Shown here piece after piece: positions 1 through 8,210 of a DNA stretch of 64,000 nt. Both the position numbers and the translations under genes were made by a program. This DNA comes from Physcocola sp002396385 (GTDB lineage Bacteria; Bacteroidota; Bacteroidia; Bacteroidales; Paludibacteraceae). The stretch spans positions 76,988 through 140,987 of the forward strand of contig CAMNDM010000003.1 of the NCBI GenBank assembly GCA_946535435.1, in the 5' to 3' direction. The notes beneath the pieces are model-generated. The model searched no databases and was not told the origin of the DNA. It worked only from the letters and a program-made list of their open reading frames with translations. Positions within the stretch are counted from its first letter, which is position 1. Every line of letters starts with the position of its first letter.

Positions 1-690
1 AACGCACTTGGTGTTTTTGGCTTTTACGCTTTTCAGTAAGTCGGTCACTTGAATCCTTTTGCCGCTTTCGGCATCGTAAATAGAATTAAGGTTAGACTTT
101 AAAATGCCGCCTTCTTTTTCCAATTCGAAATACTCTATCGTGAAGTTTGTCAGAACATCTGGTCTGTTCTCCTCGACGGTAAGCTTTTCAATATCATCGT
201 TGCAGAACACGTCGTAACCTTCCATCTTCTTAATCTTTGAAAACGCATCTTCGAAAGTTTTCGCTGTCTTAATGGCGTTGCAAACTGCCATTGCGATGGG
301 GTGGTTGTATTTTCTGGCTGAAATCTCTTTGATGATGTCTTCTTGCAGGTCGGGGCTGTCTTTGTATTTGAGTCCATTGTCTGGAAGAGATAAGGTAAAT
401 TCAAACATCAGTTCTTCGTAAACAGCCATAGTGGAGTCGTTAGGCTTTGGTTCGGCCGCATCTTCTGTTTTCTTGTCCCCGCTTTCCATTGTAGGGACAG
501 CAACCTCTTCGATATACAACGTACTCTCGTCAAGCAGACGTGACGTAAACGGGGCTTCTATTTCAGCACTTGTGTGCCACGTCTTCTCTTTCGCTCTGAT
601 AAGGAACTGTCTGGAAAAGTCCTCTGCTGAAACTACAAATGTGTTAAAACAGAACAACAGGGTTATTAGTAATGAAATTTGTCTTCTCAT
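1..690 (-). CDS. secreted protein, RsiV/DUF3298-like (partial, 3' end outside window)
   Basis: An open frame of 230 codons runs on the minus strand from ATG at 688-690 and leaves the window at base 1 without a stop. The first ~22 residues (MRRQISLLITLLFCFNTFVV...) form a signal peptide ending near VSA, so the product is exported. Residues ~45-90 are acidic and low-complexity. Toward the edge a segment with 'NSIYDAESGKRIQVTDLL' resembles the 'DlktGkeltLsDLf' pattern of RsiV/DUF3298 domains, where a conserved beta-hairpin precedes the C-terminal part. The family assignment is an inference from that one segment, and an unrelated Bacteroidetes exported protein remains possible. The promoter and tRNAs to its right point the other way. 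Confidence 0.6.
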   Translation of the reverse strand, partial: MRRQISLLITLLFCFNTFVVSAEDFSRQFLIRAKEKTWHTSAEIEAPFTSRLLDESTLYIEEVAVPTMESGDKKTEDAAEPKPNDSTMAVYEELMFEFTLSLPDNGLKYKDSPDLQEDIIKEISARKYNHPIAMAVCNAIKTAKTFEDAFSKIKKMEGYDVFCNDDIEKLTVEENRPDVLTNFTIEYFELEKEGGILKSNLNSIYDAESGKRIQVTDLLKSVKAKNTKCV

Positions 691-843
691 GGGTAAGTTT
701 TGCGTGTAGAATAGTGTCGCAAATTTAGGCGTTTTACTTAAACTTGAGTGAAAACAACTCTTTTTTAAGCTTTTTTTAGTCCTTTGATATACAGTGTGAT
801 GAAAAATTGATTGAAAAAATATCTGAAAAATGCGCCCAAACGC

Positions 844-873
844 TTGTTTTGTCCTAAAAAATCCCTAATTTTG
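844..873 (+). promoter_or_regulatory. promoter of the tRNA-Val cluster
   Basis: TTG at 844-846 and TAATTTTG at 866-873 are separated by 19 bp. This matches the Bacteroidetes primary-sigma promoter (-33 TTG-type, -7 TAnnTTTG). The first tRNA begins 18 bp downstream. Confidence 0.65.
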
Positions 874-891
874 CACTGCAATAAGGAAATC

Positions 892-966
892 GGGCTTATA
901 GCTCAGCTGGTTCAGAGCATCTGCCTTACAAGCAGAGGGTCCTAGGTTCGAATCCTAGTGGGCCCA
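892..966 (+). tRNA. tRNA-Val (anticodon TAC), copy 1
   Basis: A complete cloverleaf of 75 nt can be drawn. The acceptor GGGCTTA pairs with TGGGCCC using G-U pairs, the discriminator is A966, the anticodon stem TCTGC/GCAGA encloses loop CTTACAA, and the T arm is CTAGG-TTCGAAT-CCTAG. Anticodon TAC reads GUA (valine). The 3' CCA is not encoded. It is identical to the two following copies. Confidence 0.96.
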
Positions 967-1025
967 CGATTTTTGGAATTGTCCCCCTTCGTGGAATATC
1001 TCCTTATTGTGAAATTTGAAATTTC

Positions 1026-1100
1026 GGGCTTATAGCTCAGCTGGTTCAGAGCATCTGCCTTACAAGCAGAGGGTCCTAGGTTCGAATCCTAGTGGGCCCA
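1026..1100 (+). tRNA. tRNA-Val (anticodon TAC), copy 2
   Basis: Identical in sequence to the copy at 892-966, separated from it by 59 bp of unrelated spacer. CCA is not encoded. Confidence 0.96.
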
Positions 1101-1142
1101 CGAAAATTTCAAAAATCAAAAGTCTTAACGGCTTTTCCGAGA

Positions 1143-1217
1143 GGGCTTATAGCTCAGCTGGTTCAGAGCATCTGCCTTACAAGCAGAGGGTCCTAGGTTC
1201 GAATCCTAGTGGGCCCA
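1143..1217 (+). tRNA. tRNA-Val (anticodon TAC), copy 3
   Basis: Third identical copy, 42 bp after copy 2. It is followed within 6 bp by a strong hairpin with a T run, so the three tRNAs probably form one transcript. Confidence 0.96.
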
Positions 1218-1222
1218 CTCTC

Positions 1223-1257
1223 AAAACCGCTGTCTTCTACCGAAGACGGCGGTTTTT
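1223..1257 (+). terminator. rho-independent terminator after the tRNA-Val cluster
   Basis: AAAACCGCTGTCTTC and GAAGACGGCGGTTTTT form a near-perfect stem around a TACC loop, ending in a T run. It lies directly after the third tRNA and before the glycosylase gene. Confidence 0.85.
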
Positions 1258-1310
1258 CTTTTGTTGTTGGTCTTGCCGTGGCCGTTTTTTTTATGCTTTA
1301 TCCTGATCTT

Positions 1311-1883
1311 ATGGAACAACATCCGCTTATCCCCTTTTTGCCTGAAAATGCAAAACTACTTATGCTGGGCAGTTTTCCGCCTTCCCGGAAAAGGTGGTCT
1401 ATGGAGTTCTACTATCCGAATTGGATGAACGATATGTGGCGGATTGTCGGACAAATCTTCTTTAACGATCCGTTACATTTCTGTGTGCCCGACGAAAAAC
1501 GTTTCGACAAAGATTTGCTCGTTGGGTTCCTTTCTGAACAGGGCATTGCCCTTAGCGATACCGCACAGGCTGTCACCCGTTTGAAGGGCACTGCGGCCGA
1601 TGCCGACTTGCAGATTGATGTTCCTATGGATATCCCTTCGTTCCTTCGGTTACTGCCGAAGTGCGGCACAGTGGCAACTACTGGTGGAAAAGCGTCCGAC
1701 GAACTGGCGGCTATGTTCGCTATAGAGGCTCCGAAGGTGGGGGAGTGTACCCTTTTCTCTTTCGAGGATCGGCCAATACGGTTCTACCGTATGCCGAGCA
1801 CCTCGCGTGCCTACCCGTTGCCGCTGGCAAAGAAGGCCGAAGCATATCGGGTGTTGTTTGAAGCGGCGGGCTTTGCCTTGTAA
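1311..1883 (+). CDS. uracil-DNA glycosylase family protein (Mug/UDG-like)
   Basis: 190 residues. The N-terminal segment LMLGSFPPSRKRW (from about residue 17) followed by MEFYYPNWMNDMWRI, and the C-terminal MPSTSRAYPLPLAKK, match a Bacteroidetes branch of the uracil-DNA glycosylase superfamily. In that superfamily the first motif forms the catalytic pocket and the second contacts the DNA minor groove. The expected role is removal of uracil or mismatched bases in the cytoplasm. The start at 1311 gives the N-terminus MEQHPLIPF usual for the family. An in-frame ATG at 1293 is possible, but anything earlier would run through the tRNA terminator. The gene stands alone, with no partner in the same direction. 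Confidence 0.8.
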   Translation: MEQHPLIPFLPENAKLLMLGSFPPSRKRWSMEFYYPNWMNDMWRIVGQIFFNDPLHFCVPDEKRFDKDLLVGFLSEQGIALSDTAQAVTRLKGTAADADLQIDVPMDIPSFLRLLPKCGTVATTGGKASDELAAMFAIEAPKVGECTLFSFEDRPIRFYRMPSTSRAYPLPLAKKAEAYRVLFEAAGFAL

Positions 1884-1987
1884 AGATAGTCGTGCGGTTC
1901 CCCGGTTAAAATGCTGTTAATGCCTGATGCTTGACTGTGTGGTAGGGTGGCGCCTTTTGCTGCGACGGGGTGAGATGCTGCAGCAGG

Positions 1988-3124
1988 TCATACAATTTCG
2001 CCATTCCACAATTTCTTTAAAAAATCGGAGGCGTAGAGGTGCTCGATACCTTGTGAAATACGGCTGATGCGGTCTTGTGAAACGATGATTAGTCTGGCTT
2101 CAGGATGTTCTTCCTTAAATGCTTTAAGACCTTTCAAATGTTTGTTCTGAACTTCGGCTGCCGATTTGATATCTATAGCCACTTGTGCGTCCCCCAGTAC
2201 AGCATCGACCTCTATCTGTGTGTATGTCCGCCAATACGAGAGTTTCGCTGCGCTGTTTGAATAGCCCAAATAGGCGACAATTTCCTGCATTATAAAGTGT
2301 TCGAACGCGTGACCGTATTCGGGGGTGCCAGGCAGCAGTTTCGTACGCCCTAACAGGTAGTTGGTTACACCTACATCGAACAGATAAAAACGGGGAGACT
2401 GGACCAATCTTCTTTTCTTTTGTTTCGTATAGGCTGGAACTGTAAATCCGAGTAGGGAGTCTTCCAATATCTGAAAATACTCTTTTACGGTGTTTGCACT
2501 CACCCCGCAGTCTGATGCTATGTTTTGGTAGTTCACCATCTCGCCGTCGGTTATGGCTGCAATTTCTAAAAATCTGGAGAAATTGGCAAGATTGCGGACA
2601 AGCGATTCGGCCTGGATCTCTTCTTTAAGGTAAACGCCGACATAAGCCTTCAATAAAGAAGTGGCGTCTTTCTTAAGGTAGTGGCGGGGTAACATTCCGT
2701 TCCTGACTGCTCTGTCTAGATCGAAATCTGGAATTTCGGCGCTCACCAACGGATACATAAAATAGGGAATGGCCCGTCCGCCTAACGTGTTGACTCCCTC
2801 CCTGCGTAACTTCCTTGCACTTGAACCACATAGTATAAAGCGCAGATGCTTTCTGGTAATGAGCCAATGCACTTCATTCAGAAGTTCTGGAACTTGCTGA
2901 ATCTCGTCTATAATGATGAGGGAACCTTCAGGCTGGTTCTGATAGGCTTCTCTTAACAGGGCGGGCTTTTTACGGTAGCGGTCGAGTAGGTCGGTCTCCA
3001 ACAAGTCGACAAATATCGCGTCGGGATATTTGTCTAACAAGAAGGTCGTTTTTCCTGTTTGTCTTGCTCCGAATAGGAAGATGCTCTCTTCCTCGTTCTC
3101 TATGTTTAGTCTTCTTTCTATCAT
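1988..3124 (-). CDS. DUF4143 / AAA_14 ATPase (COG1373), ATPase A
   Basis: 378 residues from ATG at 3124 (a longer frame to 3172 lacks the family N-terminus). Walker A is GARQTGKT at residues ~19-26 and Walker B is LIIIDEIQ at ~69-76, followed by an ATPase core. A winged-helix-like stretch follows (NIASDCGVSANTVKEYFQIL, ~201-220). The C-terminal DUF4143 domain carries a PD-(D/E)XK-type signature EVD (~305-307) ... DIK (~318-320). The family is widespread and has no settled function; DNA-related roles are inferred from the nuclease-fold domain. It is transcribed alone. Upstream lie a TACTTTTG -7 box on the minus strand (3152-3159) and a three-copy 32-bp repeat. Two more divergent members occur in this window (22441 and 42911). 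Confidence 0.9.
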   Translation of the reverse strand: MIERRLNIENEEESIFLFGARQTGKTTFLLDKYPDAIFVDLLETDLLDRYRKKPALLREAYQNQPEGSLIIIDEIQQVPELLNEVHWLITRKHLRFILCGSSARKLRREGVNTLGGRAIPYFMYPLVSAEIPDFDLDRAVRNGMLPRHYLKKDATSLLKAYVGVYLKEEIQAESLVRNLANFSRFLEIAAITDGEMVNYQNIASDCGVSANTVKEYFQILEDSLLGFTVPAYTKQKKRRLVQSPRFYLFDVGVTNYLLGRTKLLPGTPEYGHAFEHFIMQEIVAYLGYSNSAAKLSYWRTYTQIEVDAVLGDAQVAIDIKSAAEVQNKHLKGLKAFKEEHPEARLIIVSQDRISRISQGIEHLYASDFLKKLWNGEIV

Positions 3125-3186
3125 TGCGTCGTTTTGCTGTAATTTACAAAACAAAAGTACATAAAAGTGCAAAAAATTACATATGC

Positions 3187-3280
3187 CTACTGCGGATTTT
3201 TAATGAAAATCCGCAGTGCTACTTCAGATTTTTAATGAAAATCCGCAGTACTACTTCAGATTTTAAATGAAAAAATGAAG
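3187..3280 (-). repeat. array 1: 32-bp tandem repeat upstream of ATPase A
   Basis: CTAC begins at 3187, 3219 and 3251, giving three copies with an exact 32-bp period; the third is degenerate at its end. The first unit holds a perfect dyad CTGCGGATTTT-5 nt-AAAATCCGCAG at 3190-3216, and the second keeps its right arm and an altered left arm (TTCAGATTTT). The array sits about 60 bp upstream of the ATPase start codon. The intervening DNA contains AAAAGTGCA, a word also present in the array upstream of ATPase C. No coding potential is seen. Confidence 0.85.
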
Positions 3281-3522
3281 TTGGATGTGCCCTTCTAGCG
3301 AATTTTTCCCTTTATAGGGCTTGTCCTACAACCTTCCTCTTATAATCGGACTTGTTTTTCTTTTCCCCTGATTTGTTTTGTACATTTATGCCTGTATAAC
3401 GCTATAATTGCGTATGTCTGTTTTTCTCAACGTTGATAAAATGTTTGTAAATCCTTTTTGTTAATTTTATCTGTTTTCCTGAATAGTCCTATCTTTGTGT
3501 TAGATAATACGAGTTAGCAAAT
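3281..3522. other. A+T-rich intergenic region before dnaB
   Basis: About 240 bp between the repeat array and dnaB. Apart from the TATCTTTG box near its right end I see no gene, RNA or strong hairpin. Confidence 0.5.
3490..3497 (+). promoter_or_regulatory. -7 promoter element of dnaB
   Basis: TATCTTTG matches the Bacteroidetes -7 consensus TAnnTTTG and lies 26 bp before the dnaB ATG. No clear -33 TTG is present at the usual spacing. Confidence 0.5.
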
Positions 3523-5064
3523 ATGGAAACTGTAAAAGCAAGTCGTTCACCGCGTAAACCGCGCAAGTCAGACACTTCTGCCAACACCCCTGTGCTGAGC
3601 GAATATGGCAAAATGCCGCCTCACGACGTTAAGCTGGAGGAGGCTGTACTGGGCGCTTTGCTGATTGATACGGGCGCCTATGCCCGTGTGAGCGACACGC
3701 TTAAACCCGAATGCTTTTACAGTCAGAAGAACCAGATTGTATATGAGGCGATTGTAAGTTTGGCCGCCAAACAGGAGCCTATTGATATGCTGACGGTTAC
3801 CGAACAACTCCGTAGCGATGGCAAACTGGAGGAGGTGGGAGGCGACTTCTACATCGTTTCCCTTTCTTCGAAAGTCAACTCTGCGGCCAATGTGGGTTAC
3901 CATGCTTCAATCCTTTCAAATAAATATTTGGCGCGCGAGCTCATCCATTTCGCTACCGAAATTGAAAGCAAGGCCTACGATGCCGAGTCTGATATCGACG
4001 GTTTGATGCAGCAGGCTGAAGGTAGGCTTTTCGAAATATCGCAGCGTAACCTCAAACGTGACTATACGCAGATTGACCCGCTTGTCTCGCAGGCGCTCTA
4101 TAAAATTCAGGAGGCCAGCAAACGCGAGGGTATGAGCGGTATACCTTCTGGCTTTAACGATTTGGACAAGATTACCAGTGGCTGGCAACAGAGTGACCTG
4201 ATTATTATTGCCGCCCGTCCGGCCATGGGTAAAACGGCTTTTGTGCTCTCTATGGCAAAAAATATGGCCGACAGGGGTAATGCGGTTGCCTTGTTCTCGC
4301 TTGAAATGTCGAGCCTGCAGTTGGTGAACCGTCTGTTGGTGAATGCCACCGAACTGTCGGGTGAAAAAATCAAGACAGGTAAGATGGAGCAGTGGGAGTG
4401 GGAGCAGCTGAACCAACGTGCCAAGTCGCTATACGACAAACCGATATATCTTGACGATACTCCGTCTCTGTCCATTTTCGAATTTAACACCAAGGCACGC
4501 CGTCTGGTGAAAGAGCATGGTGTGAAGTGCATCATCATCGACTACTTGCAGCTGATGAATGCCAGCGGTATGAACTATGGCAGCCGTGAGCAGGAGGTGT
4601 CTATGATTTCACGATCGCTCAAGCAGATGGCCAAGGAATTGGAAATACCGATTATTGCCCTCTCGCAGTTGAACCGTGGTGTGGAGGGACGTACGGGCGA
4701 CGACAAACGTCCGCAACTGGCTGACTTGCGTGAGTCTGGAGCCATAGAGCAGGATGCCGACATGGTGTTGTTTATCCACCGTCCGGAATACTACAAAATT
4801 ACGCAAGACGCTCAGGGTAATTCGCTGATAGGTTTGGCCGAAATTATTATTGCCAAGCACCGTAACGGTGCCACCGATACTATACGCTTGCGCTTCAAGA
4901 GTGAATTGGCTAAGTTTATGAACCTCAGTGACGATTATACCGACGTTGAAACAGATTCCCGTATGAACAGTGACTTCGCTGCTGATGCCGCCGGACAGGT
5001 GCCGCCGCCAACTGCAACTGACTTTGATCCGCTTGGCGGACCATCGTCTGCAATGCCGTTCTGA
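3523..5064 (+). CDS. dnaB: replicative DNA helicase DnaB
   Basis: 513 residues, normal length for bacterial DnaB. The N-terminal domain begins after a basic, disordered leader (~1-30) with HDVKLEEAVLGALL. The RecA-like C-terminal motor carries Walker A ARPAMGKT (~231-238) and Walker B IIIDYLQLM (~337-345), then LSQLNRGVEGR and the DLRESGAIEQDAD motif. It unwinds DNA ahead of the replication fork as a hexamer loaded at the origin. The tail is rich in Pro, Ala and Asp, common in this phylum. It appears to be monocistronic, with the restriction gene downstream starting after a 144-bp gap. No intein is present. Confidence 0.98.
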   Translation: METVKASRSPRKPRKSDTSANTPVLSEYGKMPPHDVKLEEAVLGALLIDTGAYARVSDTLKPECFYSQKNQIVYEAIVSLAAKQEPIDMLTVTEQLRSDGKLEEVGGDFYIVSLSSKVNSAANVGYHASILSNKYLARELIHFATEIESKAYDAESDIDGLMQQAEGRLFEISQRNLKRDYTQIDPLVSQALYKIQEASKREGMSGIPSGFNDLDKITSGWQQSDLIIIAARPAMGKTAFVLSMAKNMADRGNAVALFSLEMSSLQLVNRLLVNATELSGEKIKTGKMEQWEWEQLNQRAKSLYDKPIYLDDTPSLSIFEFNTKARRLVKEHGVKCIIIDYLQLMNASGMNYGSREQEVSMISRSLKQMAKELEIPIIALSQLNRGVEGRTGDDKRPQLADLRESGAIEQDADMVLFIHRPEYYKITQDAQGNSLIGLAEIIIAKHRNGATDTIRLRFKSELAKFMNLSDDYTDVETDSRMNSDFAADAAGQVPPPTATDFDPLGGPSSAMPF

Positions 5065-5148
5065 GCGTAAGGATGCTTGAACACCCCCAAAGTAGTGAAG
5101 TATAAAATGTGAAATTTTAGTTGACTAATTCTAAGTTGATTATACAAT

Positions 5149-5180
5149 ATCGTGAAATCATACGTGTTGACGTGATTTCA
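5149..5180 (+). promoter_or_regulatory. inverted repeat upstream of the Mrr-type gene (possible operator)
   Basis: TGAAATCA (5153-5160) and TGATTTCA (5173-5180) are perfect inverted arms. Inside them ACGT/ACGT extends the dyad with a small asymmetry. The site ends 28 bp before the start codon, a plausible position for an operator. No regulator gene is adjacent, so autoregulation or a remote regulator would be needed. Confidence 0.35.
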
Positions 5181-5208
5181 TTATAGAAAATAAAGAAATA
5201 CTGTATTT

Positions 5209-6123
5209 ATGATACCGCCATTTGCTAAATTTCTGTATCCTGTTCTTAATGCCTTAAAAGACGAGAAGGAGCATCCGTTGAAGAAACTTATGGAAGAGAT
5301 GGTGAATACATTTTCATTATCGGAAACAGACGTTGCTGAACGCGTGCCTTGTGGTTATGAAACGATAGTCCAAAATAGAACTAAATGGGCAACTACTTAT
5401 TTAGGAAAAGCGGGCTTGTTGAGTCGCCCTAAACGTGGAACCTATGAGATTACGGAAGAGGGTAAATCTTTGTTGAAAACAGGAATAATGGAACTTACTC
5501 CAAAATACCTTAGAGAGCATTATCAATCTTTTCATGATTTTGTATCTGGTGGCGAAGATGAAGGAAACCTGCATGATTCAACGATAAATGATCAAATAAA
5601 AACACCGTCGGAGGTGATGGATGAAGCTTTCGAAGAGATAAACAAATCTCTTGCTAGTGAACTTCTTGACCATGTGAAAGATCAATCTCCTGAATTTTTT
5701 GAACAACTTGTCGTAAAATTGCTTGTAGCTATGGGATATGGTGGTAGTCTCAATAATGCTGGTATTGTTACTAAGATGTCTCATGATGATGGAATAGATG
5801 GAATTATAAAAGAAGACAAACTTGGTCTTGATAATATATATATACAAGCAAAACGTTATACGGTATCTGCTGTTCAAAAGCCTGAAATTCAAAAATTTAT
5901 TGGAGCACTTACCGAACAAGGCGCCACAAAAGGTGTTTTTATCACGACTGCAAAATTCTCAGATGGGGCTGTCGAAACCAGTAAAAAGGCGTCGGGTGTG
6001 AAAATTGTTTTGATTGATGGAGATATGCTTACCAAACTTATGATAGAAAATAATGTCGGTGTAAGCCCAAAACAGACATACGAAATCAAGAAAATTGATA
6101 CTGATTTTTTCAATGAAGAGTGA
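5209..6123 (+). CDS. mrr: Mrr-like type IV restriction endonuclease
   Basis: 304 residues. The N-terminal Mrr_N winged-helix region (~1-90) includes KWATTYLGKAGLLSRPKRGTYEITEEGKSLL. The C-terminal Mrr catalytic domain (~165-290) has FEQLVVKLLVAMGYGG, the acidic pair in DDGIDGIIKED, and the IYIQAKRY motif that supplies the Q-x-K of the PD-(D/E)XK nuclease fold. Mrr proteins cut modified DNA and act in defence without a partner methylase, consistent with its solitary position. The gene is clearly more A+T-rich than dnaB beside it, which suggests horizontal acquisition. An inverted repeat lies just upstream. Confidence 0.88.
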   Translation: MIPPFAKFLYPVLNALKDEKEHPLKKLMEEMVNTFSLSETDVAERVPCGYETIVQNRTKWATTYLGKAGLLSRPKRGTYEITEEGKSLLKTGIMELTPKYLREHYQSFHDFVSGGEDEGNLHDSTINDQIKTPSEVMDEAFEEINKSLASELLDHVKDQSPEFFEQLVVKLLVAMGYGGSLNNAGIVTKMSHDDGIDGIIKEDKLGLDNIYIQAKRYTVSAVQKPEIQKFIGALTEQGATKGVFITTAKFSDGAVETSKKASGVKIVLIDGDMLTKLMIENNVGVSPKQTYEIKKIDTDFFNEE

Positions 6124-6218
6124 AAACGTTTTCTATTTTGTTAAATTTATGAATAGAGAGGAAGAGTATATCGTTCTTAATCGTCTCTAAAGTTTTGGTC
6201 TTCCCCCCCCCTATACAC

Positions 6219-6261
6219 AACAGCCTTCCCCTTGTCTATTAGCAAAGAGGGAGGCTGTTTT
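6219..6261 (+). terminator. terminator after the Mrr-type gene
   Basis: ACAGCCTTCCCCTTT-like and AAAGAGGGAGGCTGTTTT arms form an imperfect stem with a T run to its right. It lies between convergent genes, so it may serve both. A run of nine C residues (6203-6211) precedes it. Confidence 0.6.
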
Positions 6262-6313
6262 CTTTAGTAGGTGTTTCCCGGCTGTGTGGGAATGTCAGAT
6301 TCCCACGCCTAAT

Positions 6314-7798
6314 CTATTTTTTGTTATACGTTTTCTTTCCTTTCGAAACCACTATGCCCCGGTAGTCGTCTGAAACCTTAACGCCTAGGGTGTTGTACTT
6401 TGGTGCGTTGTCGGTTGCAGGCTGTTGTTCTACAAGGCTTGTGCCTGTCGATGTTAAGTCGCAGTCGTATTCGATGGTCTGGGTGTCGAGAATATAGTCG
6501 CTGGCTATCACCGGATTGTTTACGGCCTGGCCTTTGTTGTCGCATTCCAGTGCGGCATCGATGGTGACTTCAATCGATTCTCCTGGCAACAGTCCGCGCA
6601 ATGTTTCTGACGAGCGTATGGAACCGATTGCGAAATAGGCGTCGCGGTAGAGTGGTGCCACACCCGTATTCGTTACCGTTATTTTTGTTTGCAGTCCGTC
6701 TGTTACGCATTTGGTGACAACGAAATGGTAACCGGTCGCCATACTGCATTCCTTGAACCGTTCGGCATTTTTATACTTGTTCATCGAAGGGTTGTCGTTC
6801 GCTATCATAAATGTGATGTGGTATTTTGCCGACTGCTCTTCCCAGGTGTGTCCGTACATGCCTTTTGTGTTGGTGAAGTTCTTCTGGTCGTCATCTTCAT
6901 AATAGCTTATTTCACCCCCGCAAACGCCAGTTTTCCAGCGGTTCTCCCCCATTGTGTCCCAGCATTGCTCGTTGTAGCCGTCTTTAGACTTAAGTTCATG
7001 CCCTTCGTGCATAAACGAGTCGTCGAACAGGCCGAACTTCAATTTACGCAGGTCTTTGTCTTTTGCAAAGTCGGAGTATTCGTCGTCTGCTGCGTCAATG
7101 CTGATGGCCCATGGAATTTTTGTCATCACTTCCGAAAGGTGTTTGAAGAAATCTTTTTGGTAAGACTTCTCAGGAAAGTTTCCTTTGTCCCCGATATTTA
7201 CGCCGTTCTCGTCGTAAATATGGTATTCCGACCAGTGTCCGAAGCCAACCTCCACAAAGGCGATACGGGGGTCGTTTTCATACCTTTTTGCAAAATCGGT
7301 GTAGAAAAGTTTGGTGAAACGTTTAAGTTCCTTATGCTCCCAATTCGCATAGTAGGTCAAGCCGTCGCCTGCTACATCTTTGAAACTCTCTTCGTAGTCA
7401 GACAGTGCTTTGATGTATGCCGGCACTCCGGTTGTACCTGGATTGTCGTCAACCATCGGTACGCCCGGATATTCGTAGAAGAAGCGGATTACAGCCTGGT
7501 GGTTACGTTTCTTGACGTCGTCGAGTATGTTGTCGAGGTAACTCCAGTCGTATTCTATCGTACTGTCGGCATTGCAACCTTTCACCACCTTGCAAGGCGC
7601 CACATACGAAAATTCCAAGGCGTGGCTTTTGCCGTAAGTCTTGTATTGATTACTGGCCTCCTCTGGCCATAAAACCAAACCTGTCATAGGTTGGACGTTC
7701 GTCACTTTCGATGTGATGCCGATTGATTTCCAGTCGGCAGCCCAACTGTTAAAGCAGATAACCGAACCGATAAGGAGTGGAAGTGTTGTTTTTTTCAT
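6314..7798 (-). CDS. secreted glycosidase-like TIM-barrel protein (DUF4832-type) with sorting tail
   Basis: 494 residues from ATG at 7798, which begins a clean signal peptide (MKKTTLPLLIGSVICFNSWA); the longer frame upstream is non-coding in character. The central part (HQAVIRFFYEYPGVP, RFTKLFYTDFAKRYENDPRIAFVEVGFGHWSEYH, AISIDAADDEY) has the layout of a glycoside-hydrolase-like barrel. The segment after ~380 (KITVTNTGVAPLYRDAYFAIGS) looks like the beta-sandwich that follows DUF4832. The C-terminus YNTLGVKVSDDYRGIVVSKG resembles the short sorting tails of Bacteroidales type IX or surface proteins. The substrate cannot be predicted. The five-copy repeat array at 8061 lies upstream. Confidence 0.65.
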   Translation of the reverse strand: MKKTTLPLLIGSVICFNSWAADWKSIGITSKVTNVQPMTGLVLWPEEASNQYKTYGKSHALEFSYVAPCKVVKGCNADSTIEYDWSYLDNILDDVKKRNHQAVIRFFYEYPGVPMVDDNPGTTGVPAYIKALSDYEESFKDVAGDGLTYYANWEHKELKRFTKLFYTDFAKRYENDPRIAFVEVGFGHWSEYHIYDENGVNIGDKGNFPEKSYQKDFFKHLSEVMTKIPWAISIDAADDEYSDFAKDKDLRKLKFGLFDDSFMHEGHELKSKDGYNEQCWDTMGENRWKTGVCGGEISYYEDDDQKNFTNTKGMYGHTWEEQSAKYHITFMIANDNPSMNKYKNAERFKECSMATGYHFVVTKCVTDGLQTKITVTNTGVAPLYRDAYFAIGSIRSSETLRGLLPGESIEVTIDAALECDNKGQAVNNPVIASDYILDTQTIEYDCDLTSTGTSLVEQQPATDNAPKYNTLGVKVSDDYRGIVVSKGKKTYNKK

Positions 7799-8060
7799 AA
7801 TTTTCCTAATGTGTTTATGGTATATATGCAAATATAACCCAATTTCTAAAGTTGTATTCATAAAAATAACTTTTTTTGTCTTCCCATTAGATTGTTGTGT
7901 CTGATAAATGGTCCAATTTTAATCTTTTTCTCCAGTTCTGCGTTTTTGTGTGGTCCAGACTTACTGTGTTTAAAGCTGTTTTGCTTATTATTAGGGCATT
8001 TTCCCGTTTGGTGATCTTTTGCTTGTTTTATTGTCTTCCCGCCTCTTTTCTTTCTGAAAT
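7799..8060. other. A+T-rich spacer between the secreted protein and array 2
   Basis: About 260 bp. Both strands were scanned for the N-terminus or Walker A motif of a DUF4143 ATPase and none was found. The short open frames here have no protein-like composition. Confidence 0.5.
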
Positions 8061-8210
8061 ATGTGTAGAAAAATGTGAAATCTATTGTTTGTATGTGTAG
8101 AAAAGTGTGATTTTTAATTAGTATATGTGTAGAAAAGTGTGATTTTTAATTAGTATATGTGTGGAAAAGTGTAATTTTTTGTCTTAATATGTGTAGAAAA
8201 GTGTATGTTA
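8061..8210. repeat. array 2: orphan five-copy 32-bp tandem repeat
   Basis: ATGTGTAGAAAA (GG in copy 4) begins at 8061, 8093, 8125, 8157 and 8189, giving five units at an exact 32-bp period. Units 2 and 3 are almost identical (ATGTGTAGAAAAGTGTGATT...), while 1, 4 and 5 diverge toward the ends. The AAAAGTG core recurs in the array and leader of the DUF4143 genes at 42911 and 1988. No DUF4143 gene is adjacent. The nearest gene with this array in its upstream region is the secreted protein at 6314-7798. Confidence 0.85.

Noticed and set aside
892..1217. Regularly spaced repeats that could be read as a CRISPR array
   Set aside because: The repeats are complete tRNA-Val genes with correct cloverleaf pairing; spacers have different lengths (59 and 42 bp).
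1016..1306. Open frame across the second and third tRNA genes
   Set aside because: It only translates the tRNA sequence (repeated peptide) and the terminator.
6689..7672. Long antisense open frame opposite the secreted glycosidase-like gene
   Set aside because: It is a shadow of the strong codon bias of the minus-strand gene, which has a signal peptide and a recognisable fold.
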